A DNA stretch of 64,000 nt from assembly GCA_003996215.1 (NCBI GenBank), contig QJPP01001744.1, positions 124,001 to 188,000 on the forward strand, in the 5' to 3' direction. The translations under genes were made by a program, and so were the position numbers. The notes beneath the pieces were generated by a model that was not told the DNA's origin, made no database searches, and saw nothing but the letters and a program-made list of their open reading frames with translations. Within the stretch, counting starts at the first letter, position 1. Every line of letters starts with the position of its first letter. The stretch comes from Jaltomata sinuosa. Its lineage: Eukaryota > Streptophyta > Magnoliopsida > Solanales > Solanaceae. This document shows positions 1-11,292 of this stretch, piece by piece.

Positions 1-746
1 GTATGACATGGTTCTAACTTTGGCCGGATAGAAAATCCTTTTTCAGTGTGGGTGCATGACACAGGACTTCATGTAGCTCAGCATGGTTTAATGTCAGTTA
101 AGAGAAACTCCCGCATGTTTATTTTCAAGCTAATAAGTTATATAATACTCAACTTTGAATCCTGACTTTATTTCATGTTTTATGCCTTATATCTTGATAT
201 TTTCTTATGCTATATCTCTACATACATGAACTCATTTCAAGCATGTTTTATGTATATTTTTATCATGATTATGCATATCTCACATACTCAGTACATTCCA
301 TAGTACTGACCGCATACTTCTTTGTGTTGCATCCTATTATGATGTAGATTCTGTAGCCCGCTCCCCAGTCTGTGGCTAGTAGATCAGCAGCATATCCAGT
401 CAGCTTGGTGAGTCCTCCTCCTTTGAGGACTTGGAGTTTAGTTTCATTTTAGTATTTAGATTGTGTACTCAGTATTTCAGTATTTAGAGTTAGCTGGAAT
501 CTTGTCCCAGCAACTCGCTAGTAGTAGAGGCTTTCAGATATAGAGTCAGACATTCAGCTATATTAAGATTTTCACCCTTAGAATTTTACTTATATAAACA
601 GGTTGAGTTGCTCATTACTTTAGTTAAGCTTCCGTTATTATGTTTTGTTCAGTTTTTAATTCATGCTAATGCCAGAGGGTTATCTTGAGATCACTTGTGA
701 TCTTGGGTCCCGTGTTACGTCCAGGAGGTAGGCTCGGGGTGTGATA
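1..746 (+). mobile_element. 3' part of a Tekay-type LTR, cut by the window edge
   Basis: The stretch matches the last third of the LTRs at 4324-6264 and 19227-21165. Shared landmarks are the 'ctaactttggccgg' block, the 'catgtagctcagcatggttta' block, the 'cttgtcccagcaactc' block and the terminal 'gtaggctcggggtgtgata'. The end is a decayed version of the family end GTGTGACA. Flanking sequence on the right is Athila-type, so this LTR probably inserted into an Athila 3' region. The 5' part lies outside the window, so solo or element-linked status is unknown. Confidence 0.75.
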
Positions 747-1154
747 GATTCACTTTTGTGGTGAGTGGCATCATGCACTTGAATTGAAACATGAAGTCTC
801 TATTTCAATTGAGAGGAATGAATGAGACAAGTTGTGTGGAAAATCTTGAGGCAAACCTTGATTGTCCATGCCAATGACTTGAGAAGCTTAATACCTTGTT
901 TTGAATGACAAATTCCCTTGATTTCTAAATGAGAATTGAAGTCCTTTTGAAAAAGTTTTGAAATGATTTATTGGCTTGATAATGTGGTGGTTCAAATTGA
1001 GATGAGCATGATAGTTGAGTCTTTTTATTTGTTGTTTTCTTAGTTCTTAGAATAGAGTCGTCTTTTGTGCCATGATTGAGTTTTAGAGCATAATTCATTC
1101 CTTATCTTGTGAGTATCTTACTTAAGGACAAACAATAGTTCAAGTTTGGGGGTT
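747..1154 (+). mobile_element. Athila-type 3' untranslated region
   Basis: Non-coding sequence leading into an LTR. It ends in a polypurine tract and the phrase 'aaggacaaacaatagttcaagtttggggg', which is typical of Athila-group elements just before the 3' LTR. No open frame is supported. It joins directly to the truncated Tekay LTR on its left. Confidence 0.6.
1141..1154 (+). promoter_or_regulatory. Polypurine tract of an Athila-type element
   Basis: CAAGTTTGGGGGTT sits immediately before the LTR start TGATGAG. Such tracts prime plus-strand DNA synthesis in LTR retrotransposons. Its position marks the following LTR as a 3' LTR. Confidence 0.7.
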
Positions 1155-2662
1155 TGATGAGTCGATAATCTACCAACTTATTTAGCCTTTAATCATAAAT
1201 TATTTCCATGTTTAGATAAGATTTAGAGGTTCTTATGGCCTTTATTGACATGAATGCACGTACTTCTATTCTAAGGTGGAAAACAAGGAATTAGACCTAA
1301 AAGAGCTGAAAAAGAGTTAAAGTGTGAAGTGATTAAACAAGATTGAGATTCTACTGAGAGGTACGGACCTTGTGCGATACATACAACACAAGGTGCGGTT
1401 CGTACCTCCCACCGCAAAAAGTTCAGAGTCAGCTAAAGAATCTATTAAAGAGTGCGGTCGCTGTACAATTGTTTACATTGCCTGGTGCAAACCGCACCGT
1501 ACTTCGTATGAAGGCTAAAGATTGGCTGAAGTCTCTAGTTCACATATATGGAGCTGTATGATGCGCACATTGTGTCGTGCGAACCGCACGTCATCTCGCA
1601 TGTCTCCCGGAAGGAATTTTTTTCCATCTTTGTATGATGAACTGGGAACATTCTAAAACCCAATTCAGGCACATATTTAAATAGTTTTGAACAGTTTTTG
1701 AAATAGTTTTAATTAGTGAGCAAGTTTTCTCTCCAAGAAAGATGAAGAGGGTTTCACTCAAATTCCTTCTTCCTAACTCTTGGAATCATCATTCTTGTAA
1801 AAAGTGAGCTTGGATATTGAATATTTAGCTTGAATGAAAGGGAATTTTACTTACCCACTTTGGTATTATTCTTTATTCCTCTAGCATGAGTAGCTAAACT
1901 TCTTGTCTAGGGATGTGTTGATAATGGGTGCTTGATAAATGGGTATGGGTGTTGCTAATTTGTGTTTCTAATTGCTAATATGACATGGGTCTAATGATTT
2001 CACCATATTTTAACTATAAAATTGATGGTTGCAAACATTGATTTACTTTACTTGGTTGTGTTCTTGCTTGAGAAAGAAGTTTACAATTTCGGATGTGAAA
2101 TTGCTAGTGGGTACGTGGGCTTCCACTTAGGTTGAGGCTAGAAATAGCTCAATTCATCGGAAGCACCCATTTAAGGGTCTAAAGCTAGAAATAGTATGAC
2201 CTCCCCAAGCATATATTGGTTGTTTAATGTGGAATTCAATGATGCTTGAAATAAGACTATTGAATATATGATTTTTAGATCAAAAGATATATAATCATGC
2301 TTAAAACTAAGGTTATCTATGTCATTTAGCAAGAATTTACATTAATGAGCACTCACCCTAACCCGTATTCGAGTCCCATTTGACGTACATCCCTAGTCTT
2401 CCTCTCTCATTGTTTACACCCACTTTTCTTTTAATGTCTTTCTTTGAATTGAGAATTGTGTCAGATTTTCCAATTCTCCCTTTCCTTTACTTTTATTGTT
2501 GCGAGCAAATTACTCTCGTTCTGAAGTCTTTTCTTTACAATCGATTTGGCTAGTCATCAATTCCCTATGGGATCAACCCCGACTCATGTCGGGTACTATA
2601 AATTTGTTTTGCTTAATGATCGTTAATACTTCCATCTGGGAGAGTACATTTAAGCATTATCA
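1155..2662 (+). mobile_element. Athila-type LTR (3' LTR, full length)
   Basis: A 1508-bp unit starting TGATGAG and ending ATTATCA. Homologous copies are at 55353-56625 (plus, truncated) and 63489-64000 (minus, cut by the window). The end contains the block 'gggatcaaccccgactcatg', seen again in inverted form near 63567-63590. A TATA-like ATATTTAAATAG lies at about 1674-1684. A cluster of GTGCG...CGCAC dyads at about 1360-1605 precedes it. No coding capacity is expected; the 63-codon frame inside it is chance. Confidence 0.8.
1360..1605 (+). repeat. Dyad cluster in Athila LTR (GTGCG/CGCAC words)
   Basis: Short self-complementary words recur: 'gtgcgatacatac', 'gtgcggttcgtac', 'gtgcaaaccgcac' and 'gtgcgaaccgcac'. 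They stand out against an AT-rich background. The cluster ends roughly 70 bp before the TATA-like box at 1674. It is preserved in altered form in the LTR at 55353. Confidence 0.7.
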
Positions 2663-2787
2663 ATGAGCTAAATAGTAGTGAATTGGATAAGATGATTTAG
2701 GGAAATTCTAGATAGTTGGTTAAGGGTTAGGTTAGATGGTTCTCCCACTTTAGATCTAGGGTGGATGTCAATCATGACCGGTTGGGT

Positions 2788-4323
2788 TGTGACATGAGAG
2801 GTAGGCCCTTTTTCATAATAATAACATTTATTATAAAATTGAATTCTGAAATATAAGATTGAACTGACCCACTGACTATCTATGAAACCAATGCTGATAT
2901 AGTGAATAATGTTGATCGGGACAAGGCCTTCGGTCTACCTTTATTCAATAATTGGACTACTAAACTGAACTAGAAATAGCTAAGTCCCCTGAATGCAAGA
3001 AAGACTCACACAAGTTGATGAGGAGGTATCCTAATGGAACTTCTGCTGATGGATCTGAGTAGTTGAACCTGCATCATTACATGATGCAGCACCAATAGCG
3101 TTAATACATAGAATATATGGTATGCAATAAAGATGAGTAGAAACAATGCTAACTTAACTGATCAACTGAAGTACAACGCTGAATATGAGAACAACAAGAA
3201 TGAATAACTAAAGTATCAAATGTCTGAAGTATACAAAACATATGTATGCAAATGAGTCATAAAACACATTATCATACTGAAGGTTATATGCCAAATATAA
3301 ATACGGAAAGTAACTTTATTTTCTCACTGAGGAGTTTCTCTTAACAAAAAAACACCATGTGAGCTCATAATGCTCCAACATCTTGTCCATGTTGGCAGAG
3401 TCATCCTATACCTTGTCGGGATATAGAACGAACTTAACTTATGGATCAAAACTGAGCCATTTTTGGGCTAAAGAGGAGTCGTCCGACCTACAAAATGATC
3501 GTATCTTATGCTAGCAACGTAGTTTTGGGGCTTGGGTTAGACCTTACCCATCTCGATGATAAATAGTCCTCCCAAAATAATATATATACTCATAGATATT
3601 ATGTCCCTTTTTCAAGGAAAACAACTAAAAATAACTTTATTTTGAGTTTTTTTGACTCAATGCTTAACTTGTTTGTGAGCCTTGGCCCAAAAACATTTCT
3701 TTCTTGCTGGATTAACTTTCGAAGATAATAGAACTTCTTTTATTTTCAAAATAATGTTCTAAAAGGTTTAAAACGCTTGACTTGAAAACTTTCATAACAA
3801 TACGAATTTGGAACTTTGCAACACTTTCTCATGGAAACAACTTTAATAATGACAACATCATAGAATATGCTTTTAAAGATCACAAAACAACTCGTGAGGT
3901 CCATAGAATAGGAACAAATCTTGAAACACAAAATTCAACAAAAGAGAGAGATAAATAACATGGTATTCAAGACTTTTTAGTAACTAGACTTCAACAATAA
4001 TCATATTAAGAAGTAAGGAATTTAAATAAAGAAATTTGGGTAAAACCCCTAGCTTAAATTTTTCTAAAAACTGAAGTTTAGATAGTTGGGTGTGTGGAAG
4101 AAAAGAGTTTCCACACTATTATAGCCTTACATGCCTTTAAATGCTCCAAACACCCTGGAATCTGATATTGGAAGGAGATGGGCCACAAGAACTTTTCTTG
4201 AAACTTGGAGATGAGTTTTCTTGAAAACCCTAGGTTTTGACCATAGATTCTTACTTAGGATATATAATCAATTGTTAGAATCACTTAAGATCATGAGAGT
4301 ATGATTACCTTAATGTGTAAATA
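2788..4323 (-). mobile_element. Element C 3' LTR, outer half (minus strand), cut by element A
   Basis: It aligns in order with the first 1.5 kb of the LTR at 11293-13929. Shared blocks include the terminal TGTGACA-like start, 'catgatgcagc', the '...ttctcttaac...ccatgtgagct' block and 'ataccttg(t/c)...gggatata'. It stops abruptly where element A begins. The missing remainder of the LTR is at 21166-22045. The combined length of about 2.4 kb fits the 2.6 kb LTR of related element B. It is old and diverged. The 125 bp before it (2663-2787) is unassigned. Confidence 0.65.
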
Positions 4324-6264
4324 TGTAACACCCCGACATTGGATCCAGCTTTCAAACTCAGAAACATTATAGAATTTTAAACTTCCAGGGATCACGGGTC
4401 AAGTCCATGAGCCGTGGATGATTCCATGAGTCATTGAAAGGACTCTTGATTCTAGTCCTACATACCACCTTCAAGTCTAGGAAACATGGGTCAGTTTCAC
4501 GGTTCGTGGATGTTTCCACGGGTCGTGGAACCAACCCATGAAAGTCAGACAGAAAGTGGTCAACTCCCCAGTAAATCAAGACTGATTTCTACGACTCGTG
4601 GAAGTTTCCATGAGCTATCCTGGTGAGTCATGGAATTAGATCTGCAGCTTGAAATTTTGGTTGAGGAACCATGAAACCAATCCATGACTCGTGGTAACTT
4701 CTACAATCCGTGGAAAGGACCCGTGGAACCTGAAGCCGAGTTTTTAAAATAGCTTTTCTTAATTAAGTCCCTGGGGTATTTCTATAATTACCCACCCTTT
4801 TAACTCCTAAGTGAGGTCATTTTGACCATTTTTAGTAGAGTTTATTCCCTAGTAGTCTAAACTCTTCTCATTCTAAGCAATCCTATTCCAAAAGAAGAAA
4901 AAACCCCGTCAAGCTCCAAGTCTCAAGCTCCAAGTTCAAGCCTCTATTTCTTTTCATTTTAGATCAAGCCAGCTTCAATAAAATATATGGGTATTCAATA
5001 AGGGATTCCCTTCACTCTTATGCCAAAAAAACATGATTTTACTTTGATTTATTAATTTATGAAATTAAGGCTCTTACCCAATTTGGGGAAAATTCATGGG
5101 TTCAATTTTAAAGCTTCAATTCATGATTTCTCATTACTTATCTATGATTTATTTGAGGTTTCATAAGTGATTTCAAAAGCCTATGCATTAAAGATTATTT
5201 CTAACATGATTCTATTCAATTGCATGATTTCAAATAAAAATTGGCATGTTAGATAACATGGCCTTATGTATTATAAAATTGCATGCCTAATTCTTCAAGT
5301 TATGAATTTAGAAAGGAAAGTATATTTTGAATTATGGTTATGCTAAATTTTAAGGGTTTTGAAGCATGAATTGCATGGTATTAGATCATACCCTTATGCT
5401 TTTCAAACAGAATTGGCATTAGATTATGTCATAATATATGTGAGATATATGTATATTTTTTGGGAGTAGTATTTAGCACCGAGTTGGACGGGGTGATATT
5501 TCCCTTAGTCCTAGAACTACGTGCCACCGTAGGTGCCCTCTATGGCTTTTGACATGATCCTTATATGATAAAGTTCTAACTTTGGCCGGTTAGGACAACC
5601 TTTTTTGGTGTGGGTGTATGAAACTTGACTCCATGTAGCTCATCATGGTTTATGTCGGTTAACAAAAACTCCCGTATAAAGATTTAAGACTTATGTTTTT
5701 CTATTTCATGTTTTAAGCTTAAAAACTATGAGATTTACTTGTGATGTTTTCTTATGCATGAACTCAGTTTTAATTACATTTTAAGTATGGTTTTACTATA
5801 TTCATGCATGTCTTACATACTCGGTACATCCTATAGTACTGATGCATATTCTCACATTATATCCTTTGATGATGCAGATACAGGTTCCCTCCCTCAGGCA
5901 CGTGGCTAGAGACCGCAGGCTATTCCAGTCAGTATTGATGAGTCCTCACTGTTCGAGGTCTAGTTATGATCTTAGTTATTTTTATGGCTGTTTATTTTTG
6001 TACTTCGAGTTAGCTAGAGTCTTGTCCTAGCAACTCCTTATGTCATGTGTAGAGACTTTTTAGACATAGACAGTATTCGAGTCTCTTTCGAATCAGGTTT
6101 CATTTTGACTTTATCATATATGAATTGGGTTGCCTAGCTTCTATTTATGCTTCCACTATGTTATCTTATAAATACCTGAGTTATGCTATGAACAAGGGTT
6201 AGCTCGGGGAATTTGTGGTCTCGGGTCTCGTGTTATATCTAGAGGGTAGTCTCGGAGTGTGACA
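4324..6264 (+). mobile_element. Element A 5' LTR
   Basis: Starts TGTAACACCCCGAC and ends GTGTGACA, followed four bases later by the primer-binding site. About 340 bp near its start (4395-4745) is a cluster of CCACGG...CGTGG dyads. A TTTAAAATAG stretch just after the cluster (about 4745) is a candidate TATA region. The downstream part matches 1-746. Confidence 0.85.
4395..4745 (+). repeat. Dyad cluster in element A 5' LTR (CCACGG/CGTGG words)
   Basis: Imperfect self-complementary words such as 'ccacgggtcgtgg', 'ttcacggttcgtgg', 'tacgactcgtggaag' and 'ggacccgtggaacc' recur, often inside TTCCA...TGGAA. The 3' LTR has the same arrangement at about 19290-19640. The words match those in B's LTRs although the surrounding LTR sequence differs. 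Confidence 0.75.
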
Positions 6265-6268
6265 AACT

Positions 6269-6281
6269 TGGTATCAGAGTC
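6269..6281 (+). promoter_or_regulatory. Element A primer-binding site (tRNA-Met type)
   Basis: TGGTATCAGAGTC begins four bases after the LTR end. TGGTATCAGAG is the complement of the plant initiator tRNA-Met 3' end, used by many gypsy elements and caulimovirids to prime minus-strand synthesis. The untranslated leader 6282-6474 follows and is recognisable, inverted, in element B. Confidence 0.85.
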
Positions 6282-6474
6282 TCAGCTTCAAGAGTCCTAG
6301 GGTGTTTGAAAGCCGCATTGGGTAGAGTCTTTTTCATGTGTGTGAAGTGCACCACATTTATGAGAGAGAAGCTATGAGGTGTCTTAGGAAAAACTTTACT
6401 TCTTTCATGATCAACATCCTGCAATAGAGTTTAACACTATTAGCCTCTAATCTATTCTTTATGCATTTCAGATT

Positions 6475-7656
6475 ATGCCTCTTCGTCGTGCTATGCCTTG
6501 CTGAGCTACTCGAAATGTTGACCCTCCGATTCCAGACCCCGAGGTCACAAATGCGGAGTTCAGAAATGCAATTCATATTCTATCTCAAACTATGGCCGCT
6601 CAGGCTAATTAATAGGCTCCTATCCCCATCCACTCTTAAGGTGGAATATCGGCCCGAGTTAAAGATTTCATTTGCATGAACCTACCTGATTTCTGGGGTT
6701 CGAAAGTGGGGGAGGATCCATAAAATTTCTCGAATGAGGTAAAGAAGATCTTTTGTGTGATGCAAGTGGTTGGTGTTGATTGTATTGAGCTAGCTTCCTA
6801 TCAACTCAAGGATGTGACTCATATTTGATTCACTCAATGGAAAGATGCTTGATCTAGGGACGTGGTCCCTATGATTTGGGAGTGTTTTGAGAAGGCTTTT
6901 CTTGACCGGTTCTTCTCGAGGGAGTTGAGGCAAGCTAGGGTCAAAGATTTTGTGAATTTGAGGCAAGGTTCTATGTCGGTTCAGGAGTACGGATTGAAGT
7001 TCACCCAACTTTCTAGGTATGCTCCTTCCATGATGGCTGACCCATGGGATGAGATGAATAAGTATGTCCCATGGGATGAGATGAATAAGTATGTTTACGG
7101 GGTGTCAGATTTGGTAAAGAAAGAGTATAGGTCCATGATGCTTTTGGGTGATATGGATATTTCTTGACTTATGACTCATGCCAATCATATTGAGGGATAC
7201 AAGTTGAGGGAGATGGTAAGGGAGAACAAGAGGGTTAGATCATAGATTTAGGGTTTTGGCCATTAGATGTCCGGAGGTGGACATCGCTCTTCGTTTCAGA
7301 AAAAATCATTAGGGCCCGTTAATGTTTCAGCTAGAGTTCCTACCCAGGCCCCCAGGCCTCTTCATGATCAGACTGGTAGAGGATTTGTTTCCTATTCGCT
7401 GGAGAGTATTGCAAAGAAGACTCCTTACCCTTTTTGTAATAAGTGTGGTAAAAGTCATCTTGGTGAGTGCTTAGCTGGTTTAGGAGGATGCTTTGGGTGT
7501 GTTCAGGTTGGACACAAGATTAAGGATTGACCTTCAGCTAAGAAGGGACACGGAGGTAGAAGGACTAAGTTTGCCCCAGCATCCCCAGGAGGTCGACTGG
7601 CCTAACAGGGTGTTGCTTCTAGTTCTGATAGTCAGGGCCAGAACTGCCTTTATGCC
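6475..7656 (+). pseudogene. Element A gag (capsid/nucleocapsid), decayed
   Basis: Gag forms the retrotransposon particle and binds its RNA. The frame opens at ATG 6475 (MPLRRAM...), an arginine-rich start usual for Tekay gag. Capsid-like text follows around 6862-7166, including FLDRFFSRELRQARVKDF and FVNLRQGSMSVQEYGLKF. A Cys/His region at about 7435-7545 reads CNKCGKSHLGEC and then CFGCVQVGHK, where the final zinc-knuckle Cys codon region has become a TGA stop. Several other stops interrupt the same frame. A 27-bp in-frame tandem duplication (7041-7094) doubles PWDEMNKYV. Family assignment is confident; expression is not expected. Confidence 0.85.
7041..7094 (+). repeat. 27-bp in-frame tandem duplication in gag
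   Basis: Two perfect copies of a 27-base unit (7041-7067 and 7068-7094) encode PWDEMNKYV twice without changing frame. This probably arose by replication slippage. Confidence 0.9.
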
Positions 7657-7970
7657 ATGTCCTCTTGTCAGGACCAGGAGAGTTCATCAAACGTTGTTAC
7701 TGGTATGTTGAAAGTCTCCTCTCTCGATGTGTATGCCTTATTAGACCCCAGTTCCTCCTTATATTTTGTAACCCCTTATGTTGCTTACAAGTTCGAGATT
7801 AGTCCTAATCAGCTCTTAGAACCCTTTTGTGTTTCTACTCCTATTAGTGAGTCATTCCTAGTCAAAAGAATCTATCGAAATTTCCCTATCTTAGTCCTCC
7901 ATAGAGTCACTTCAGCGGATCTAGTAGAGTTGAAGATAACTTGTTTTGATGTTATTCTTGGTATGGATTA
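7657..7970 (+). pseudogene. Element A protease region, decayed
   Basis: Retropepsin-like aspartic protease that would process Gag-Pol. The active-site strand is YALLDPSSSLYFV, where the usual D-S/T-G triad reads D-P-S. The C-terminal flap-and-strand landmark FDVILGMD ends at a TAG stop at about 7969. It is in the same frame as gag, as expected for a single gag-pol polyprotein. The altered active-site triad and the stop make it inactive. Confidence 0.8.
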
Positions 7971-9566
7971 GTTGCATGTTTATTATGCCTCGGTTGATTG
8001 TCGTACTCAAGTCATCAGTTTCAAGTTTCTGAATGAACCTGTCCTAGAGTAGAAAGGTGGTCCTCCATCCTCGAAGGGTTGTTTCATATCTTATTTTAAG
8101 GCTAGAAAGATGATTTCTAAGATTTATGTCTATCATATAGTTTGTGTTGTGGACATGGAGTCCAAAACCCTATCTCTCCAGTCAGTTCCTTTTGTGCGTG
8201 AGTTTCCAGAAGTTTTTCCTTAAGATTTGCCTGGAGTTCCTCCCGAGCAAGAGATCGACTTTGGAATATATCTTCTTCTAGATACGCATCCTATCTCTAT
8301 TCCTCCCTATAGGATGACTCTCGTGGAGCTTAAGCAATTGAAAGAGCAGTTGAAAGACCTCCTTGATAAGGGTTTTATCTGACCCAATATCTCTCCATGG
8401 GGTGCTCCAGTCCTTTTCGTGTGAAAGAAATATGGTTCCCTCAGAATGTGTATCGACTACCATCAGTTAAACGAGGTCACAATCAAGAATAAGTATCCCA
8501 TTGCTAGGATTGATGACTTGTTCGATCAGCTTCAGGGTGCCAGTTTCTTCTCCAGATCGACCTTAGATTTGGTTATCATCAACTTCATGTTAGAGAGTGT
8601 GATATCCCAAAAACAACCTTCAGAACTCGGTATGGTCATTATGTATTTTTGGTTATGTCTTTTGGTCTAATGAATGCTCCCACAGCCTTTATGGATTTGA
8701 TGAACCGTGTGTTCAAATAGTATTTCGATATGTTTGTGATTGTTTTCATTGATGATATTCTTATCTATTCTCAGAGTGAGAACGAGCATGCGGACCATTT
8801 GAGAGTGGTGTTGCAATCTCTCAAGGATCAATAATTGTTTGATAAGTTTAGTAAGTGTGAGTTCTAGATGCAATCTGTTCCTTTTCTGGGTCATATTATG
8901 ACTAGAGATGGTATTCGAGTTGATTCTCAAACAATTGAGGAAGTAAAGAACTAGCCTAGACCCACTTCCCCATCTGACATTAGAAGCTTTTTGGGTTTGG
9001 CTGGTTACTACAGGAGATTTGTGGAAGGGTTTTCTTCCATTGCTTCCCTTTTTAATTGGTTGACTCGAAAGAAGGTTAAATTTTAGTGGTCTGATCTATG
9101 TGAGAAAAACTTTCAGGAATTGAAAACTAGACTGACCACAACTCCGATGTTGGCTCTACCCGAGGTCCTAGATAACTTTGTTGTGTATTGTGATGCTTCT
9201 AGGATTAGATTGGGTTGTGTGTTGATGCAATGTAGTAAAGTGATTGCTTATGCTTCTAGATAGCTTAAGATTCATGAGAAGAACTACCCTACTCATGATC
9301 TTGAGTTAGCGGCCGTGGTTTTTGCCTTGAAGATTTGGAGACATTACTTGTATGGCATTCATGTGGATATGTTCACTGATTATAAGAGCCTTCAGTATGT
9401 GTTCACTCAAAAGGAATTGAATCTTTGTCAAAGGAGATTGCTTGAGCTTCTTAAGGATTATGATATGAGTGTGCTTTATCATTTGGGTAAGGCCAATGTC
9501 GTGGCGGATGCAGTTAGTAGGTTGTCCATGGGTAGTGTGTCTTTAGTTGAGGACAGAAAGAAGTAA
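7971..9566 (+). pseudogene. Element A reverse transcriptase-RNase H, frameshifted
   Basis: RT copies element RNA into DNA and RNase H removes the RNA. Landmarks in order: DLPGVPPEQEIDF (about 8225), PYRMTLVELKQLKEQL, RMCIDYHQLNEVTIKNKYP (8443-8500), the polymerase site FIDDILIYSQSE (about 8745), FLGLAGYYRRFVEGFS (about 8989), and RNase H text VVYCDASRIRLG and YLYGIHVDMFTDYKSLQYV (9345-9400). A one-base loss near 8555 shifts frame after FFS. TAG stops occur in several places. Downstream domains share the shifted frame. Confidence 0.88.
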
Positions 9567-11108
9567 TTGGCTAAGGATGTTCATCCACTTGCTCGACAGG
9601 GAGTTCGCCTTATGGATTCGACAGAAGGCGGTGTTATTGTTCAAAATGGTCCTGAATCTTCATTGGTAGCTGAAGTAAAAGAAAAGAAAGACAGTGATCC
9701 TATTTTGCACCAGCTGAAGGGTACAGTCCATCAACAGAGGGTAGAGGTTTTCTCCCAAGGGGGAGATGGTGTGCTTCGATATCAGGGTCGATTGTGTGTT
9801 CCCGACATTAATGGGTTGAGATAGCAAATTTTGATAGAGGCTCATAGCTCCAGGTATTCTATTCACCGTGGTGCCACCACGATGTACTGTGACCTACGGG
9901 AAGTCTATTGGTGGAATAGCATGAAAAAGGACATAGCAGGTTTTGTGGCTAAGTGTCCAAACTGTCAGCAAGAAAAAGTAGAGCATCAGTGATTGGGTGG
10001 TATGACTCAAGATGTTGATCTTCCTACTTGGAAGTGGGAAGCGATCAATATGGAATTCATTACTGGTTTGCCTCGTACTCGAAGGCAACATGTTTCTATT
10101 TGGGTGATTGTCGACCAGATGACTAAGTCATCTCACTTCTTGGACGTTAAGACTATGGATTCAACAGATGATTATGCCAGACTCTACATTCGGGAGATAG
10201 TCAGATTACATGATGTTCCATTGTCTATTATTTCAGATAGGGGTACTCAGTTTACGTCCCAGTTTTGGAGGTCATTTCAGAAAGGTCTTGGTACTCAGGT
10301 TAAGCTTAGAACAACTTTTAACCCTCAGATGGATGGCCAGGCAGAGCATACTATTCAGACTTTGGAGGATATGTTGAGAGCTTGTGTGATTGATTTCAAA
10401 GGTAATTGGTATGATCACTTACCTCTTATCAAGTTTGCCTACAACAACAACTTTCATTCTAGTATCCAAATGGCTCCTTATTAGGCACTTTATGGGCGGA
10501 GGTGTAGGTCTCCTATTAGTTGGTTTGAAGTGGGTGAGGTGGCCTTGATTGGTCCAGATTCGGTTCATGATACTATGGAGAAGTTTCAGGTTATCAAGGA
10601 AAGACTAAAGACCGCACAGATTCGACAAAAATCATATGCATATGTGAGGAGAGGAGAGTTGGAATTTGAGGTTGATGATTGGGTATTTCTGAAGGTTTCA
10701 CCCATGAATGGTATGATGAGGTTTGGTAAGAAAGGGAAGCTTAGTGCCTGCTATGTATGTCTTTATCAGATTATGAGGAGAGTTGGTAGTGTTGCTTATG
10801 AGTTGGATTTTCCATCGTATTTAGAAGCGGTTCATCCGATTTTTCATGTTTCCTTATTGAAAAAATGTGTTGGTGACCCTACCTTGATTGTTCCTTTGGA
10901 AGATGTGAGTGTGAAGGACAACCTTACTTATGAGGAAGTTCCCCTGGAGATTCTTGATCGTCAGATTCAAAGGTTGAGAAACAAAGAAGTCACTTCGGTG
11001 AAGGTCCTTTGGAGGAATCAGCTAGTTAAGGGAGCAACTTGGGAAGCAAAAGCAGCCATGAAAGCCAAGTACCCTCATCTATTACCGTCCGACTCAGTTT
11101 CAGCATGA
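9567..11108 (+). pseudogene. Element A integrase with C-terminal chromodomain, decayed
   Basis: Integrase inserts the cDNA; the chromodomain of this lineage directs insertion toward heterochromatin. The zinc-binding region (HSSRYSIHRGATTMYCDLRE ... CPNCQQEK, about 9840-9975) is followed by the core. The first catalytic Asp is replaced by Glu (INMEFITGLP). The second is present in SIISDRGTQFTSQFW, and the Glu in DGQAEHTIQTLEDML. The C-terminal tail YEEVPLEILDRQIQRLRNKEV...VLWRNQ...ATWEA (about 10930-11050) is the usual degenerate Tekay chromodomain. TAG/TGA stops at about 9822, 9990 and 10482 break the frame. It ends with TGA after SVSA. Confidence 0.88.
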
Positions 11109-11292
11109 GGTATTAGTTTCCTCCTTAGTATGTCCCTCTGATTTTATTTCATCAGTTTCCCTCATGGTCCTAGCATGCATTCATGTTTTCCTAAGTTAGT
11201 TCAATCGTGTTTAAGTTGAAAATATCAGTTTTAATGTTTATTCTTTTGTTTTCTTATTTGTGCTTGGTTGGGATGTTTTCTCTCCAGTTTTC
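11109..11292 (+). mobile_element. Element A 3' untranslated region, left part
   Basis: Non-coding tail after pol, interrupted by element B. The five bases before B are TTTTC. The tail resumes at 19175 with ATTTC, a 4-of-5 match that fits a decayed target-site duplication. Confidence 0.75.

Noticed and set aside
6269..6281. tRNA-like sequence at TGGTATCAGAG sites
   Set aside because: These are primer-binding sites placed next to LTR ends; no cloverleaf surrounds them.
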